This document shows, piece after piece, positions 34,572 to 41,898 of a DNA stretch of 64,000 nt. Source of the DNA: an uncultured Paracoccaceae bacterium (lineage in GTDB: Bacteria > Pseudomonadota > Alphaproteobacteria > Rhodobacterales > Rhodobacteraceae); assembly GCA_947503965.1 (NCBI GenBank), contig CANNFU010000001.1:1-64000 (forward strand), given 5' to 3'. The notes beneath the pieces are model-generated. The model saw only the letters and a program-made list of their open reading frames with translations, searched no databases and was not told where the DNA came from. Every line of letters begins with the position of its first letter. Within the stretch, counting starts at the first letter, position 1. The translations under genes and the position numbers were made by a program.

Positions 34572-34885
34572 ATCCTGCGGGTTTCTGCCCGCGCTTGGGC
34601 CGGAACCCGCACCGGGACAGGCATGCCGCCGCGCGGTTCGTCATCATTATTTTCCGCATTCAACATCAATGACACGGCAAACTGGACGCTTCCAAAGACG
34701 GTGCCGTTAAAGAACCACAGCAGGAAAATGGCGAGATATCCCGCATCGGTGCTTAAGACCAGATGAGTCAAATTCGCCACGTTGAACCACAGGATCATGC
34801 CGACAAATATTGCCGACAGCACAAAGCCTATGGCGCAATGGCGCAGGTAAAGCCGCATCAGGTCTGGTTCGTTTTTGGGTCGCAT
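34568..34885 (-). CDS. Two-TM membrane protein of unknown function
   Basis: 105 residues with two hydrophobic segments (about 13-35 and 47-70) and a charged, proline-rich C-terminal tail. No family assigned with confidence; similar small proteins are common in Rhodobacterales. Lies downstream of nusB on the same strand with a 77-base gap. Confidence 0.68.
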   Translation of the reverse strand: MRPKNEPDLMRLYLRHCAIGFVLSAIFVGMILWFNVANLTHLVLSTDAGYLAIFLLWFFNGTVFGSVQFAVSLMLNAENNDDEPRGGMPVPVRVPAQARAETRRI

Positions 34886-34962
34886 ATCAACTCTCCCTGT
34901 TTAAAAGAATAGAGCAATCACAACCGCTGGCAAATCTGTTGGAGTCAGGGGCGATAAGAGCT

Positions 34963-35433
34963 CTAGGAAAACGCTTCGGGCCGTGCTTCGCGTGCCATGT
35001 GATCAAGAACGGCGTTGACGAATTTCGGCTCTTTCCCGTCGCTGGAAAATGCCTCGGCGATGCCAACGAATTCGCTGATAACAACCTTGGGCGGCGTGTC
35101 CTTCAACGCCATCTCGGCCCCGGCGGCCCGGAACAGCGCGCGCCATGTGGGATCAATCCGTGCGATGGGCCATTTGGCCACCAGCGCCCGATCTGTCATC
35201 TGGTCGATAAGCGCCTGATCATCAACGGCTTTTTCCATCAACGCGCGGAACGTGTCCACGTCCCCCTCGGCCATCTCGCCTTCGTCATAGGTGGCTCCGA
35301 AACGGTGGTCTTCGAACTCGCGCGTGACCGCATCAACCGTCTGACCAGAGGCTTCCATCTGGAACAGCGCCTGCACTGCATAAAGCCGTGCGGCTGATTT
35401 CATCTTGCGCTTTTGATTGTTCGAAAGGGTCAT
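34963..35433 (-). CDS. nusB: Transcription antitermination factor NusB
   Basis: 156 residues, all-helical NusB fold (RLYAVQALFQMEASG near the start; FVGIAEAFSSDGKEPKFVNAVLD near the end). It joins NusE/S10 in rRNA antitermination. The ATG overlaps the ribH stop by 4 bases (ATGA). Last gene of the ribBX-ribH-nusB operon, the standard alphaproteobacterial order. A longer frame to 35511 runs inside ribH and is rejected. Confidence 0.93.
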   Translation of the reverse strand: MTLSNNQKRKMKSAARLYAVQALFQMEASGQTVDAVTREFEDHRFGATYDEGEMAEGDVDTFRALMEKAVDDQALIDQMTDRALVAKWPIARIDPTWRALFRAAGAEMALKDTPPKVVISEFVGIAEAFSSDGKEPKFVNAVLDHMAREARPEAFS

Positions 35434-35969
35434 GCCGTGGTTTTGCCGTCCGTATCGCCAGCCATCAGAATTTCGCGGGCGAACCCCACGGTTTTCTCGG
35501 CCTTGCCCCACTTACGGGCGAGCGCGATCAGGTGCAAGGCCGCTGCCGCCGCCCCGCCGCCTTTGTTCATCTGGGCCGGGTCGGCACGCACCGCGGCCTG
35601 ATCATAATTCTCGACCGTCAGGATGCCGTTACCGATACAAAGCCCTTGCAAACCAAGCAGTTGCACCGCCCGGCTGCTGTCATTGCAGACCGTGTCGTAA
35701 TGCGTCGTCTCGCCCCGGATCACACAGCCAAGCGCCACATAGCCGTCAAAATTGCTCATCCGTTCCGCGATACCGATGGCGGTGGGAATTTCCAGCGCGC
35801 CAGGCACGTTGACGATCTCCCATGTCGCCCCGGCTTTTTCGATTTCCGCCTTGGCGCCTGCGATCTGATTGTCGCTGATATCCTTGTAATAGGGCGAGGC
35901 CACAATCAGGATTTTCACCGGCTTGTCAAACTCCGGCAGGGGCATGATGTGGTGCGACGGTCCAGCCAT
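35430..35969 (-). CDS. ribH: 6,7-dimethyl-8-ribityllumazine synthase
   Basis: Condenses the RibBX and RibD products in the penultimate step of riboflavin synthesis. 179 residues: VNVPGALEIPTAI and CVIRGETTHYD are the substrate-binding segments, NGILTVE completes the site. Shares one base with the ribBX stop and 4 bases with nusB, so all three genes are translationally coupled. Confidence 0.95.
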   Translation of the reverse strand: MAGPSHHIMPLPEFDKPVKILIVASPYYKDISDNQIAGAKAEIEKAGATWEIVNVPGALEIPTAIGIAERMSNFDGYVALGCVIRGETTHYDTVCNDSSRAVQLLGLQGLCIGNGILTVENYDQAAVRADPAQMNKGGGAAAAALHLIALARKWGKAEKTVGFAREILMAGDTDGKTTA

Positions 35970-37099
35970 TATCCGATCTCCGAGATTTTGCGGGTGCCAA
36001 TGATTTCAAGGCCATAGGCATCAAGACCCACAACCTTGGGCTTGGGTGAGTTGGTCAAGAGTTCAATGTCGTGTATACCCAAAGAGCTGAGGATTTGCGC
36101 ACCCAGCCCGTATTGGCGCAGGGTCTGCGGCGAGACCTCTTCATCCGTTTCCAGCTTCATATGCACGTCGCGCAATAGCACAAGAACGCCGCGCCTTTCA
36201 TCTGCGATTACCTGCATTGCATCGCCGAATTCATTGCGGCGTCCCTTGGGGCCGACACCCACGACATCCAGCATCGGATCAAGCGCGTGCATCCGCACAA
36301 GCACCGGTTCGGGCGTCGAAATATCGCCTTTTATCAAGGCAATATGCTCTGCCCCTTGGGTTTCGTCAGTGTAAATCCGCAGCTCCCATTCGCCGCCGAA
36401 TTCCGATGTGATCGTGCGCGTATCGCGGACCCGCACCAGATTGTCGTGGCGGCGGCGATAGGCGATCAGATCGCTGATTGTGCCAATTTTCAGGCCGTGC
36501 AGCTGGGCAAAGGCGATGAGGTCCGGCAGGCGGGCCATTTCGCCGTCTTCCTTCATGATCTCGCAAATCACGCCGGAGGGGTTCAGCCCGGCAAGGCGGG
36601 CAATATCTGTCGCGGCCTCTGTGTGCCCGGCGCGGACCAGCACGCCGCCGTCACGCGCGCGCAGTGGAAAGACATGGCCGGGCGTGGCGATATCGGCAGC
36701 ACCTTTGGAGGCGTCGATGGCTGTCGCGACGGTCAATGCGCGGTCAGCGGCAGAGATGCCTGTACTGACCCCTTCGCGGGCTTCGATGCTGACGGTAAAG
36801 GCCGTTTCGTGGCGTGATGAATTGTGCGAGGCCATCAGAGGCAGGCCCAGCGCATCGATCCGTGCGCCGGGAAGTGTCAAACAAATCAAGCCTCTGCCGT
36901 GTTTCGCCATGAAGTTGATGGCGTCGGGTGTAGCCATCTGAGCAGGGATGACCAGATCGCCCTCATTCTCGCGGTCTTCGTGGTCCACAAGGATGAACAT
37001 GCGGCCGTTGCGCGCGTCTTCGATGATATCTTCGATCTTGCTGATCGCGTCGGACCAGTCGCGTTCGACCGGGCCTGGCGTCTCAAAATTCTGGTTCAT
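35969..37099 (-). CDS. ribB: 3,4-dihydroxy-2-butanone 4-phosphate synthase with degenerate RibA-like domain (RibBX type)
   Basis: 376 residues. The N-terminal RibB domain is complete: DHEDRENEGDLV (39-50), HNSSRHETAFTVSIEA, GHVFPLRARDGGVLVRAGHTEA. The C-terminal domain is homologous to GTP cyclohydrolase II but lacks the three zinc cysteines and the catalytic set: the region reads HALDPMLDVVGVGPKGRRNEF instead of HSECLTGDxxxSxRCDCG. This is the RibBX arrangement of proteobacteria, so GTP cyclohydrolase activity should come from another gene. Start at 37099 with GGGGA upstream. Confidence 0.9.
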   Translation of the reverse strand: MNQNFETPGPVERDWSDAISKIEDIIEDARNGRMFILVDHEDRENEGDLVIPAQMATPDAINFMAKHGRGLICLTLPGARIDALGLPLMASHNSSRHETAFTVSIEAREGVSTGISAADRALTVATAIDASKGAADIATPGHVFPLRARDGGVLVRAGHTEAATDIARLAGLNPSGVICEIMKEDGEMARLPDLIAFAQLHGLKIGTISDLIAYRRRHDNLVRVRDTRTITSEFGGEWELRIYTDETQGAEHIALIKGDISTPEPVLVRMHALDPMLDVVGVGPKGRRNEFGDAMQVIADERRGVLVLLRDVHMKLETDEEVSPQTLRQYGLGAQILSSLGIHDIELLTNSPKPKVVGLDAYGLEIIGTRKISEIG

Positions 37100-37288
37100 G
37101 CGGGTCCCCGATCTGGTGGTGTCAGCCAGATAGCCCAGCCCTGTCCCTTTGAAAAGGGCGATGGGCGCAAACCCAGCCAGGGACGTGGCGGCGCAACGCG
37201 CGGTGGGTCGGCATACCCCGACATTGGCAGAACACCCATTCAATAAGCGAATCACGTGTTAACGCTGGGGTTCGGGGCAATTTGGGCC

Positions 37289-37325
37289 GTACAGACCGCG
37301 TACTTACCCTGTACAGAAGCTGTAC
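37289..37325. promoter_or_regulatory. Tandem operator-like repeat GTACAGA-N4-GTAC, 22-bp period
   Basis: Two copies, 37289-37303 and 37311-37325, exactly 22 bp apart (two helical turns) in the divergent region between ribBX and the arsR operon. A further GTAC follows. Looks like a cooperative binding site for an unidentified regulator. Confidence 0.55.
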
Positions 37326-37415
37326 GTACAATTGGTGCTGCCGCCCCCGGTAAAGCCACCGCCCGTTGCGCCGACCCGCCAAAGTCTTAACAAACCTGAA
37401 AGACGGATCAATCAA

Positions 37416-37437
37416 TATATAGCATATTTACTATATA
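37416..37437. promoter_or_regulatory. Inverted repeat upstream of arsR-type gene
   Basis: TATATAG, 8-base spacer, CTATATA, ending 24 bases before the ArsR start codon. Position and symmetry suit an autoregulatory ArsR operator overlapping an AT-rich -10 region. Confidence 0.55.
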
Positions 37438-37461
37438 GTACATTTGGTATATTTAAGGCGT

Positions 37462-37794
37462 ATGACTTCACTTGATCATATGTTCCTCGCTCTTTCTGAC
37501 CCGACACGTCGCGCCATTCTGGCGCGCCTTGCCGAAGGAGAGGCGACGGTGAACGAACTGAAACGCCCGTTTGACATGTCGCAGCCTTCGATTTCCCGGC
37601 ACCTGAAGGTGCTGGAAGAGGCAGGACTGATCACAACCCGTGTTGCGGGTACCGCCCGCCCCCGCCGGATCGAACCCGCAGCTTTTGTTGCCATCTCGAA
37701 ATGGTTGGAAAGCTACCAGGATATCTGGGCTGCGAATTACGATAGGCTGGATGCCGTTCTTGACGACCTCAAAGACAAGGATGCAAACCCATGA
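37462..37794 (+). CDS. ArsR family transcriptional regulator
   Basis: 110 residues, winged helix: LSDPTRRAILARLAEGEATVNELKRPFDMSQPSISRHLKVLEEAGLI. No metal-binding cysteines are visible, so it probably senses something other than arsenite-type metals, as in the SRPBCC-linked ArsR group. The ATG at 37462 follows AAGG. First gene of a three-gene operon (4-base overlap with the SRPBCC gene). Confidence 0.88.
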   Translation: MTSLDHMFLALSDPTRRAILARLAEGEATVNELKRPFDMSQPSISRHLKVLEEAGLITTRVAGTARPRRIEPAAFVAISKWLESYQDIWAANYDRLDAVLDDLKDKDANP

Positions 37795-38261
37795 GACCTT
37801 TGACACTGAACACTCCGACAGACACGACAATCGAAATCATCCGCAGTTTCGACGCCCCGAAATCGCTTGTCTGGCGCGCGCATACAGAGCCGGATTTAAT
37901 CAGGCGCTGGTTGACCGGGCCAACAGGCCACACGATGCCGGAGTGCGAGATCGATCTACGCATTGGGGGTGCATATCGTTATGTCTGGGCCTGGGACGAT
38001 CAGCGGATGGCGGCCTTTGGCACATTTCGCGAGATCGAAACAGAGGCCCGACTGCTGCTGACCGAAACCTTTGACATCTTTCCAGACAGCGAAACGCTGG
38101 TCGAACAGCGTTTTACGGAAAAAGACGGCCGCACGACCGTCACGATGAGCCTGCATTACGACAGCAAACAGACCCGCGACGGTGTGCTGCAAAGCCCGAT
38201 GGATGAGGGGCTGGAGGCGAGTTATCGCAACCTGGATGCGCTGCTGCCCGCGGCGGTGTGA
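37791..38261 (+). CDS. SRPBCC / AHSA1 domain protein
   Basis: 156 residues with the START-like AHSA1 fold: EIIRSFDAPKSLVWRAHTEPDLIRRWLTGP at the start and a C-terminal helix ending LDALLPA. These proteins often pair with ArsR regulators, as here. Ligand unknown. Translationally coupled to the ArsR gene. Confidence 0.85.
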   Translation: MRPLTLNTPTDTTIEIIRSFDAPKSLVWRAHTEPDLIRRWLTGPTGHTMPECEIDLRIGGAYRYVWAWDDQRMAAFGTFREIETEARLLLTETFDIFPDSETLVEQRFTEKDGRTTVTMSLHYDSKQTRDGVLQSPMDEGLEASYRNLDALLPAAV

Positions 38262-38269
38262 CCCCTACC

Positions 38270-38992
38270 ATGACTGACGCGGCAGATCTGATTGCAGCAT
38301 TAGAGGCGGCTGCCGATCCAGAGAAGATCGCCTATGTCGCGCGTTTCTATCAGGGCGGCGATCCGGCGACGCAGATCATGGGCGTGCCCATGCCAAAGGT
38401 GTTCCCGCTGGCCAAGCAGTTTGCGGCCTTGTCACTGGCGCAGATCGAAACATTGCTAGAAGACACAAGATACGAGGTTCGTATGGCCGCCGTGTCGATC
38501 ATGGATTTTCAGGCCCGGCAGAAAAAGCGCGCCCCGCCAGAGCGCAAAGCCTTGTTTGATCTTTATCTGCGCCGTCATGATCGGATCAACAATTGGGACC
38601 TGGTGGATCGTGCCGCCCCGCATGTGATTGGTGAATATCTTGTTGATACGGATCGCACTGTGCTGGACCGGCTGGCACAGTCTGATAATCCGCATGAAAG
38701 GCGCACCGCGCTTGTCAGCACTTATGCTTTTATCAAACGCGGCGATGTATCCGATACATTCCGGATTGCCGATATGCTGGCCGACGACCCGGATATCTAT
38801 GTGCAAAAGGCCATCGGGTCATGGGTGCGTGAAGCCGGCAAGCGGGATGAGACAGCGCTGATCAGCTATCTGACCCAAAACAAGGATCGCCTGCGCCGCA
38901 CCACGATCACGGCGGCGGCGAAACATCTGCCCGAAGATGTAAGGGCTGAATTACGGCGGACCGGGCCGCGCAACCCCACAGATGGATCGTGA
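38270..38992 (+). CDS. DNA alkylation repair protein (AlkD family)
   Basis: 240 residues of HEAT-like helical repeats: VPMPKVFPLAKQF, NNWDLVDRAAPHVIGEYL and RRTALVST fit the AlkD glycosylase family, which removes alkylated purines. The WDLVD segment includes the conserved active-site Asp. The start is the ATG at 38270; a GTG at 38258 overlapping the SRPBCC stop is an alternative. Third gene of the arsR operon. Confidence 0.85.
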   Translation: MTDAADLIAALEAAADPEKIAYVARFYQGGDPATQIMGVPMPKVFPLAKQFAALSLAQIETLLEDTRYEVRMAAVSIMDFQARQKKRAPPERKALFDLYLRRHDRINNWDLVDRAAPHVIGEYLVDTDRTVLDRLAQSDNPHERRTALVSTYAFIKRGDVSDTFRIADMLADDPDIYVQKAIGSWVREAGKRDETALISYLTQNKDRLRRTTITAAAKHLPEDVRAELRRTGPRNPTDGS

Positions 38993-38994
38993 TC

Positions 38995-39552
38995 CTAGCG
39001 AAAGAAATCCCCTGCGGGCAGGTAACCGGCCATCCGCGCGGCCTCGGCCCATTCGCGTTCGAAGGCGGTGTCGCCGATCATCACGAACCGGTCGGCAGGT
39101 TTGCCCTGCGCACTGACAATAGCGCGGATCTGGTCGCGGATTTCTGACCAACTGTCTGCAAAACCGGGGGCGGGATAGGCCCGCGCCAAGCCAGGCAATG
39201 CGCCCAGATGGGTGGGCGTGACAGGACAGTGTGCGATGCCGGTGCAATCGGTGTTTTTCAGGGCGGTCAGCTTGGCTGCCCGGTCAGTGGAAAGTGCCTG
39301 CCCATCGCGCAGGATCTGCAACGCGTTGCTGGAAAACAGGAACCCGATCAGGTCGTGCCCGCTGCTGGCACGGATGCCGGCATAGGTCTTGTAAGGCAGC
39401 CCAAGTTCCTGTGCACGGCGCACACGCAGCCGTACCACCTCGACCGGGAGAGTCGGGATCAGGTTTTTGCGGGCTTTCTTCCAGACATGGGTGCGCCAGC
39501 TTTTGCCCGGTTCATCGACCCGGCCTGAATTATGTCCGATAGATGCTGTCAT
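38995..39552 (-). CDS. Conserved-looking hypothetical protein
   Basis: 185 residues beginning MTASIGHNSG. Basic N-terminal third (SWRTHVWKKARKN), then GLPYKTYAGIRASSGHDLIGFLFSS, which could be a small ligand-binding segment, and an acidic-aromatic end. No family is recognised. Convergent with the AlkD gene (2-base gap). The start was chosen at the ATG that gives the most natural N-terminus; the Shine-Dalgarno is weak. Confidence 0.6.
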   Translation of the reverse strand: MTASIGHNSGRVDEPGKSWRTHVWKKARKNLIPTLPVEVVRLRVRRAQELGLPYKTYAGIRASSGHDLIGFLFSSNALQILRDGQALSTDRAAKLTALKNTDCTGIAHCPVTPTHLGALPGLARAYPAPGFADSWSEIRDQIRAIVSAQGKPADRFVMIGDTAFEREWAEAARMAGYLPAGDFFR

Positions 39553-39629
39553 GTGATCTGCGTTTAGTTGTCTCAGTCCCAGCGTTGCGCGAAGCGGGCG
39601 GCCTGTCAAATGGTTGCTGCGCTGATCGT

Positions 39630-39851
39630 TCAAACTGTCAGCCACGGCACATCGCGCCGGGCTGCTGCGCACGCCTCATCCACCGAGGGGTAACTATCCG
39701 CTACAGCGCCGGACAGATGCCGCCAGCCATGTCCGTCTTCGGGATCGCGCCGACATTCGCGGTAACAAAACGCATCCGCCGCGGTCTGGATAATGTCTAC
39801 GCAGCGATCCCCTGTGTCGTCTTCGATGGACAGCAGGACCAGCGGCTTCAT
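39630..39851 (-). CDS. Small protein coupled to ribE
   Basis: 73 residues, beginning MKPLVLLSIEDDTGDRCVDI, with four cysteines (including CYRECRRD) and ending DVPWLTV. Its ATG overlaps the ribE stop by 4 bases (ATGA), so it is translated from the ribE mRNA. No family is recognised. The coupling supports it as real; any link to riboflavin synthesis is only inferred. Confidence 0.62.
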   Translation of the reverse strand: MKPLVLLSIEDDTGDRCVDIIQTAADAFCYRECRRDPEDGHGWRHLSGAVADSYPSVDEACAAARRDVPWLTV

Positions 39852-40444
39852 GCGTATTCCTGCAGCCGCGCGACATACCGCGCCATCGTGTCGATTTCGA
39901 GGTTGATCAGATCGCCCACACCAACCGAACCCCATGTGGTTGCCGTTTTGGTATGCGGGATGAAGTTGATCCCGAAATCGCGCCCATCCACCTCGTTCAC
40001 CGTCAGCGAAGTCCCGTCGAGCGCCACGGATCCTTTGGGCGCGATGAACTTGGCAAGCTCTTCGGGCGCACGGAACGTCACGCGGGTGCTGTCGCCTTCG
40101 TCGCGCATTCCCACAACCTCGGCCACGCCATCCACATGACCGGACACAATATGCCCGCCCAGTTCATCCCCGACCTTCAGCGCCCGTTCAAGGTTCAGCA
40201 GCGTATCCACGGCCCAGCCGCCGACATTGGTGGCCCCCACGGTTTCGGCCGAGATTTCCACGTCAAACCAGTTCTGCGGGTCCCGGCCAAGGGCGATGAC
40301 CGTCAGGCAGACCCCGTTGCAGGCGATAGACGCACCAATATCGATCCCGTCCACGTCATAGCTTGTCCCGATCCGCGCGCGCAGGTCGCCGCGTTGTTCA
40401 AGCTCGAGTATTTTGCCGATATCGGTGATGATGCCAGTGAACAT
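39848..40444 (-). CDS. ribE: Riboflavin synthase alpha subunit
   Basis: 198 residues with two lumazine-binding repeats: MFTGIITDIG ... DIGASIACNGVCLTV in the first half and GGHIVSGHVDGVAEV ... SVALDGTSLTVNEVDG in the second. Makes riboflavin by dismutation of two lumazine molecules. It is separated from ribD by the divergent capsule genes. Also called ribC in some nomenclatures. Confidence 0.94.
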   Translation of the reverse strand: MFTGIITDIGKILELEQRGDLRARIGTSYDVDGIDIGASIACNGVCLTVIALGRDPQNWFDVEISAETVGATNVGGWAVDTLLNLERALKVGDELGGHIVSGHVDGVAEVVGMRDEGDSTRVTFRAPEELAKFIAPKGSVALDGTSLTVNEVDGRDFGINFIPHTKTATTWGSVGVGDLINLEIDTMARYVARLQEYA

Positions 40445-40583
40445 TTGGGATCCTTTGCAATGCTGTCTGATGACCTAGCGGCTGGAACCCGCGCAGGCAA
40501 GCGGCAGCCCTTGTCAGATGGTCTTTGTGTCGCCACGATGCAGTATTAACGATAACCCCATGAAATGTAGCGATACTGTCGTC

Positions 40584-41855
40584 ATGAGTTCCCACCGCAC
40601 CTTCTTGTTCCTGCAAGGCCCGCACGGTCCGTTTTATCGAAAGCTGGGCCGGATGCTGCGCAAGGCGGGGGCCTCGGTCTGGCGAGTGGGGTTCAATGCG
40701 GGCGATGCCGCCCTGTGGTGGCCCGATCCGGGGTATATCCCGTTTCAGGGCAAACTGGCCGATTGGCCCACAGCACTGGCCACATTGCTGCGGGAACGGC
40801 GCATTACCGATATCGTGATCTATGGTGATACCCGTCCCGTCCATGCCGAAGCGGTGCGCCAAGCCAAGGCGGCGGGTCTGCGCATTCATGTGTTTGAAGA
40901 AGGTTATCTGCGCCCCTATTGGGTGACCTATGAACGCGGCGGTAGTAATGGTCATTCCCGCCTGATGGATCTGTCCCTTGATGATATGGTCGCATCCGGT
41001 ACGCCGGAGATTCCCACGCCGCCATCCCATTGGGGCGATATGCGCCAGCATGTGTTTTGGGGCGCGGCCTACCATTGGTTCGTAATGTTTCGAAATGGCG
41101 ACTATCCGCAATTCCGTCCCCATCGTGCATTGCCGGTGCAGCGCGAGGCGCTGCTGTATTCCAAACGGCTGTTGCTGATGCCGTATCTGGCGGTTGAACG
41201 GATGATCACCACCCGTCGCGTCTTGTCCGGCGGATACCCTTATCACGTGGCCTTGCTGCAATTGGAGCATGATGCCAGCTTTCAGGCCCATTCGCCGTTT
41301 GACAGTATGTGCGACTTTCTGGATGTGGTGATCGCCGGTTTTGCCAAAGGGGCACCGCGCCATCATCATCTGGTGTTCAAGGCGCATCCGCTGGAAAGCG
41401 GCCAATCGCCCTTGCGTCGTCTCATCCGCGACCGCGCACGCGCGCATGGGCTGGGTGGGCGCGTGCATTATCTGCGGGGTGGCAAGCTCGCGCGGATTCT
41501 GGATCAGGCTGAGACCGCGGTGACCGTGAATTCGACCGCAGGCCAGCAGGTGCTTTGGCGGGGTATTCCCCTCAAACTGTTCGGCACGGCGATTTATGCA
41601 AAGCCGGAATTCGTGTCTGATCAGTCCCTACCCGCCTTTTTCGCCCGCGCCCAGAAACCCGATGCTGCGGCCTATCGCGTATTTCGCCAGTTTCTGCTGG
41701 AGACAAGCCAGGTGCCCGGCGGATTTTATTCGGCAAAGGGCCGGCGGCAATTGTTGCGCCAGCTGCCCGATATGATGCTGGCATCCGATGATCCCTATGC
41801 GGCGCGTCTGTCGCCGACGCGGACATCAAGGCAGCCCATGCGCGTGGTCAAATAG
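40584..41855 (+). CDS. kpsS: Capsule polysaccharide Kdo transferase KpsS-like
   Basis: 423 residues. KpsS starts the poly-Kdo linker that joins group 2-type capsule to phosphatidylglycerol. Recognisable stretches are FLQGPHGPFYRKLG, VFEEGYLRPYWVTYERGGSN, VFKAHPLE and VTVNSTAGQQVLWRG. Earlier ATGs at 40518 and 40560 are possible, but 40584 gives the natural start MSSHRTFLFLQGP. Followed by kpsC 43 bases later. No other capsule genes are in the window. Confidence 0.88.
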   Translation: MSSHRTFLFLQGPHGPFYRKLGRMLRKAGASVWRVGFNAGDAALWWPDPGYIPFQGKLADWPTALATLLRERRITDIVIYGDTRPVHAEAVRQAKAAGLRIHVFEEGYLRPYWVTYERGGSNGHSRLMDLSLDDMVASGTPEIPTPPSHWGDMRQHVFWGAAYHWFVMFRNGDYPQFRPHRALPVQREALLYSKRLLLMPYLAVERMITTRRVLSGGYPYHVALLQLEHDASFQAHSPFDSMCDFLDVVIAGFAKGAPRHHHLVFKAHPLESGQSPLRRLIRDRARAHGLGGRVHYLRGGKLARILDQAETAVTVNSTAGQQVLWRGIPLKLFGTAIYAKPEFVSDQSLPAFFARAQKPDAAAYRVFRQFLLETSQVPGGFYSAKGRRQLLRQLPDMMLASDDPYAARLSPTRTSRQPMRVVK

Positions 41856-41898
41856 CGACCGTCTGGTCATTGCCATAACGCTGGCATAGCTTTCGCAC

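Noticed and set aside
37083-37094. CAAAATTCTGG at the ribBX start as a third copy of the tRNA-His/soxG palindrome
   Set aside because: Only one half matches and the bases are coding; the second arm is absent.
37100-37300. FMN riboswitch upstream of ribBX
   Set aside because: The conserved RFN-element segments were not found in the leader.
37122-37415. 97-codon minus-strand frame upstream of ribBX
   Set aside because: No Shine-Dalgarno and a basic, Arg-rich product; it overlaps the operator-like repeats.
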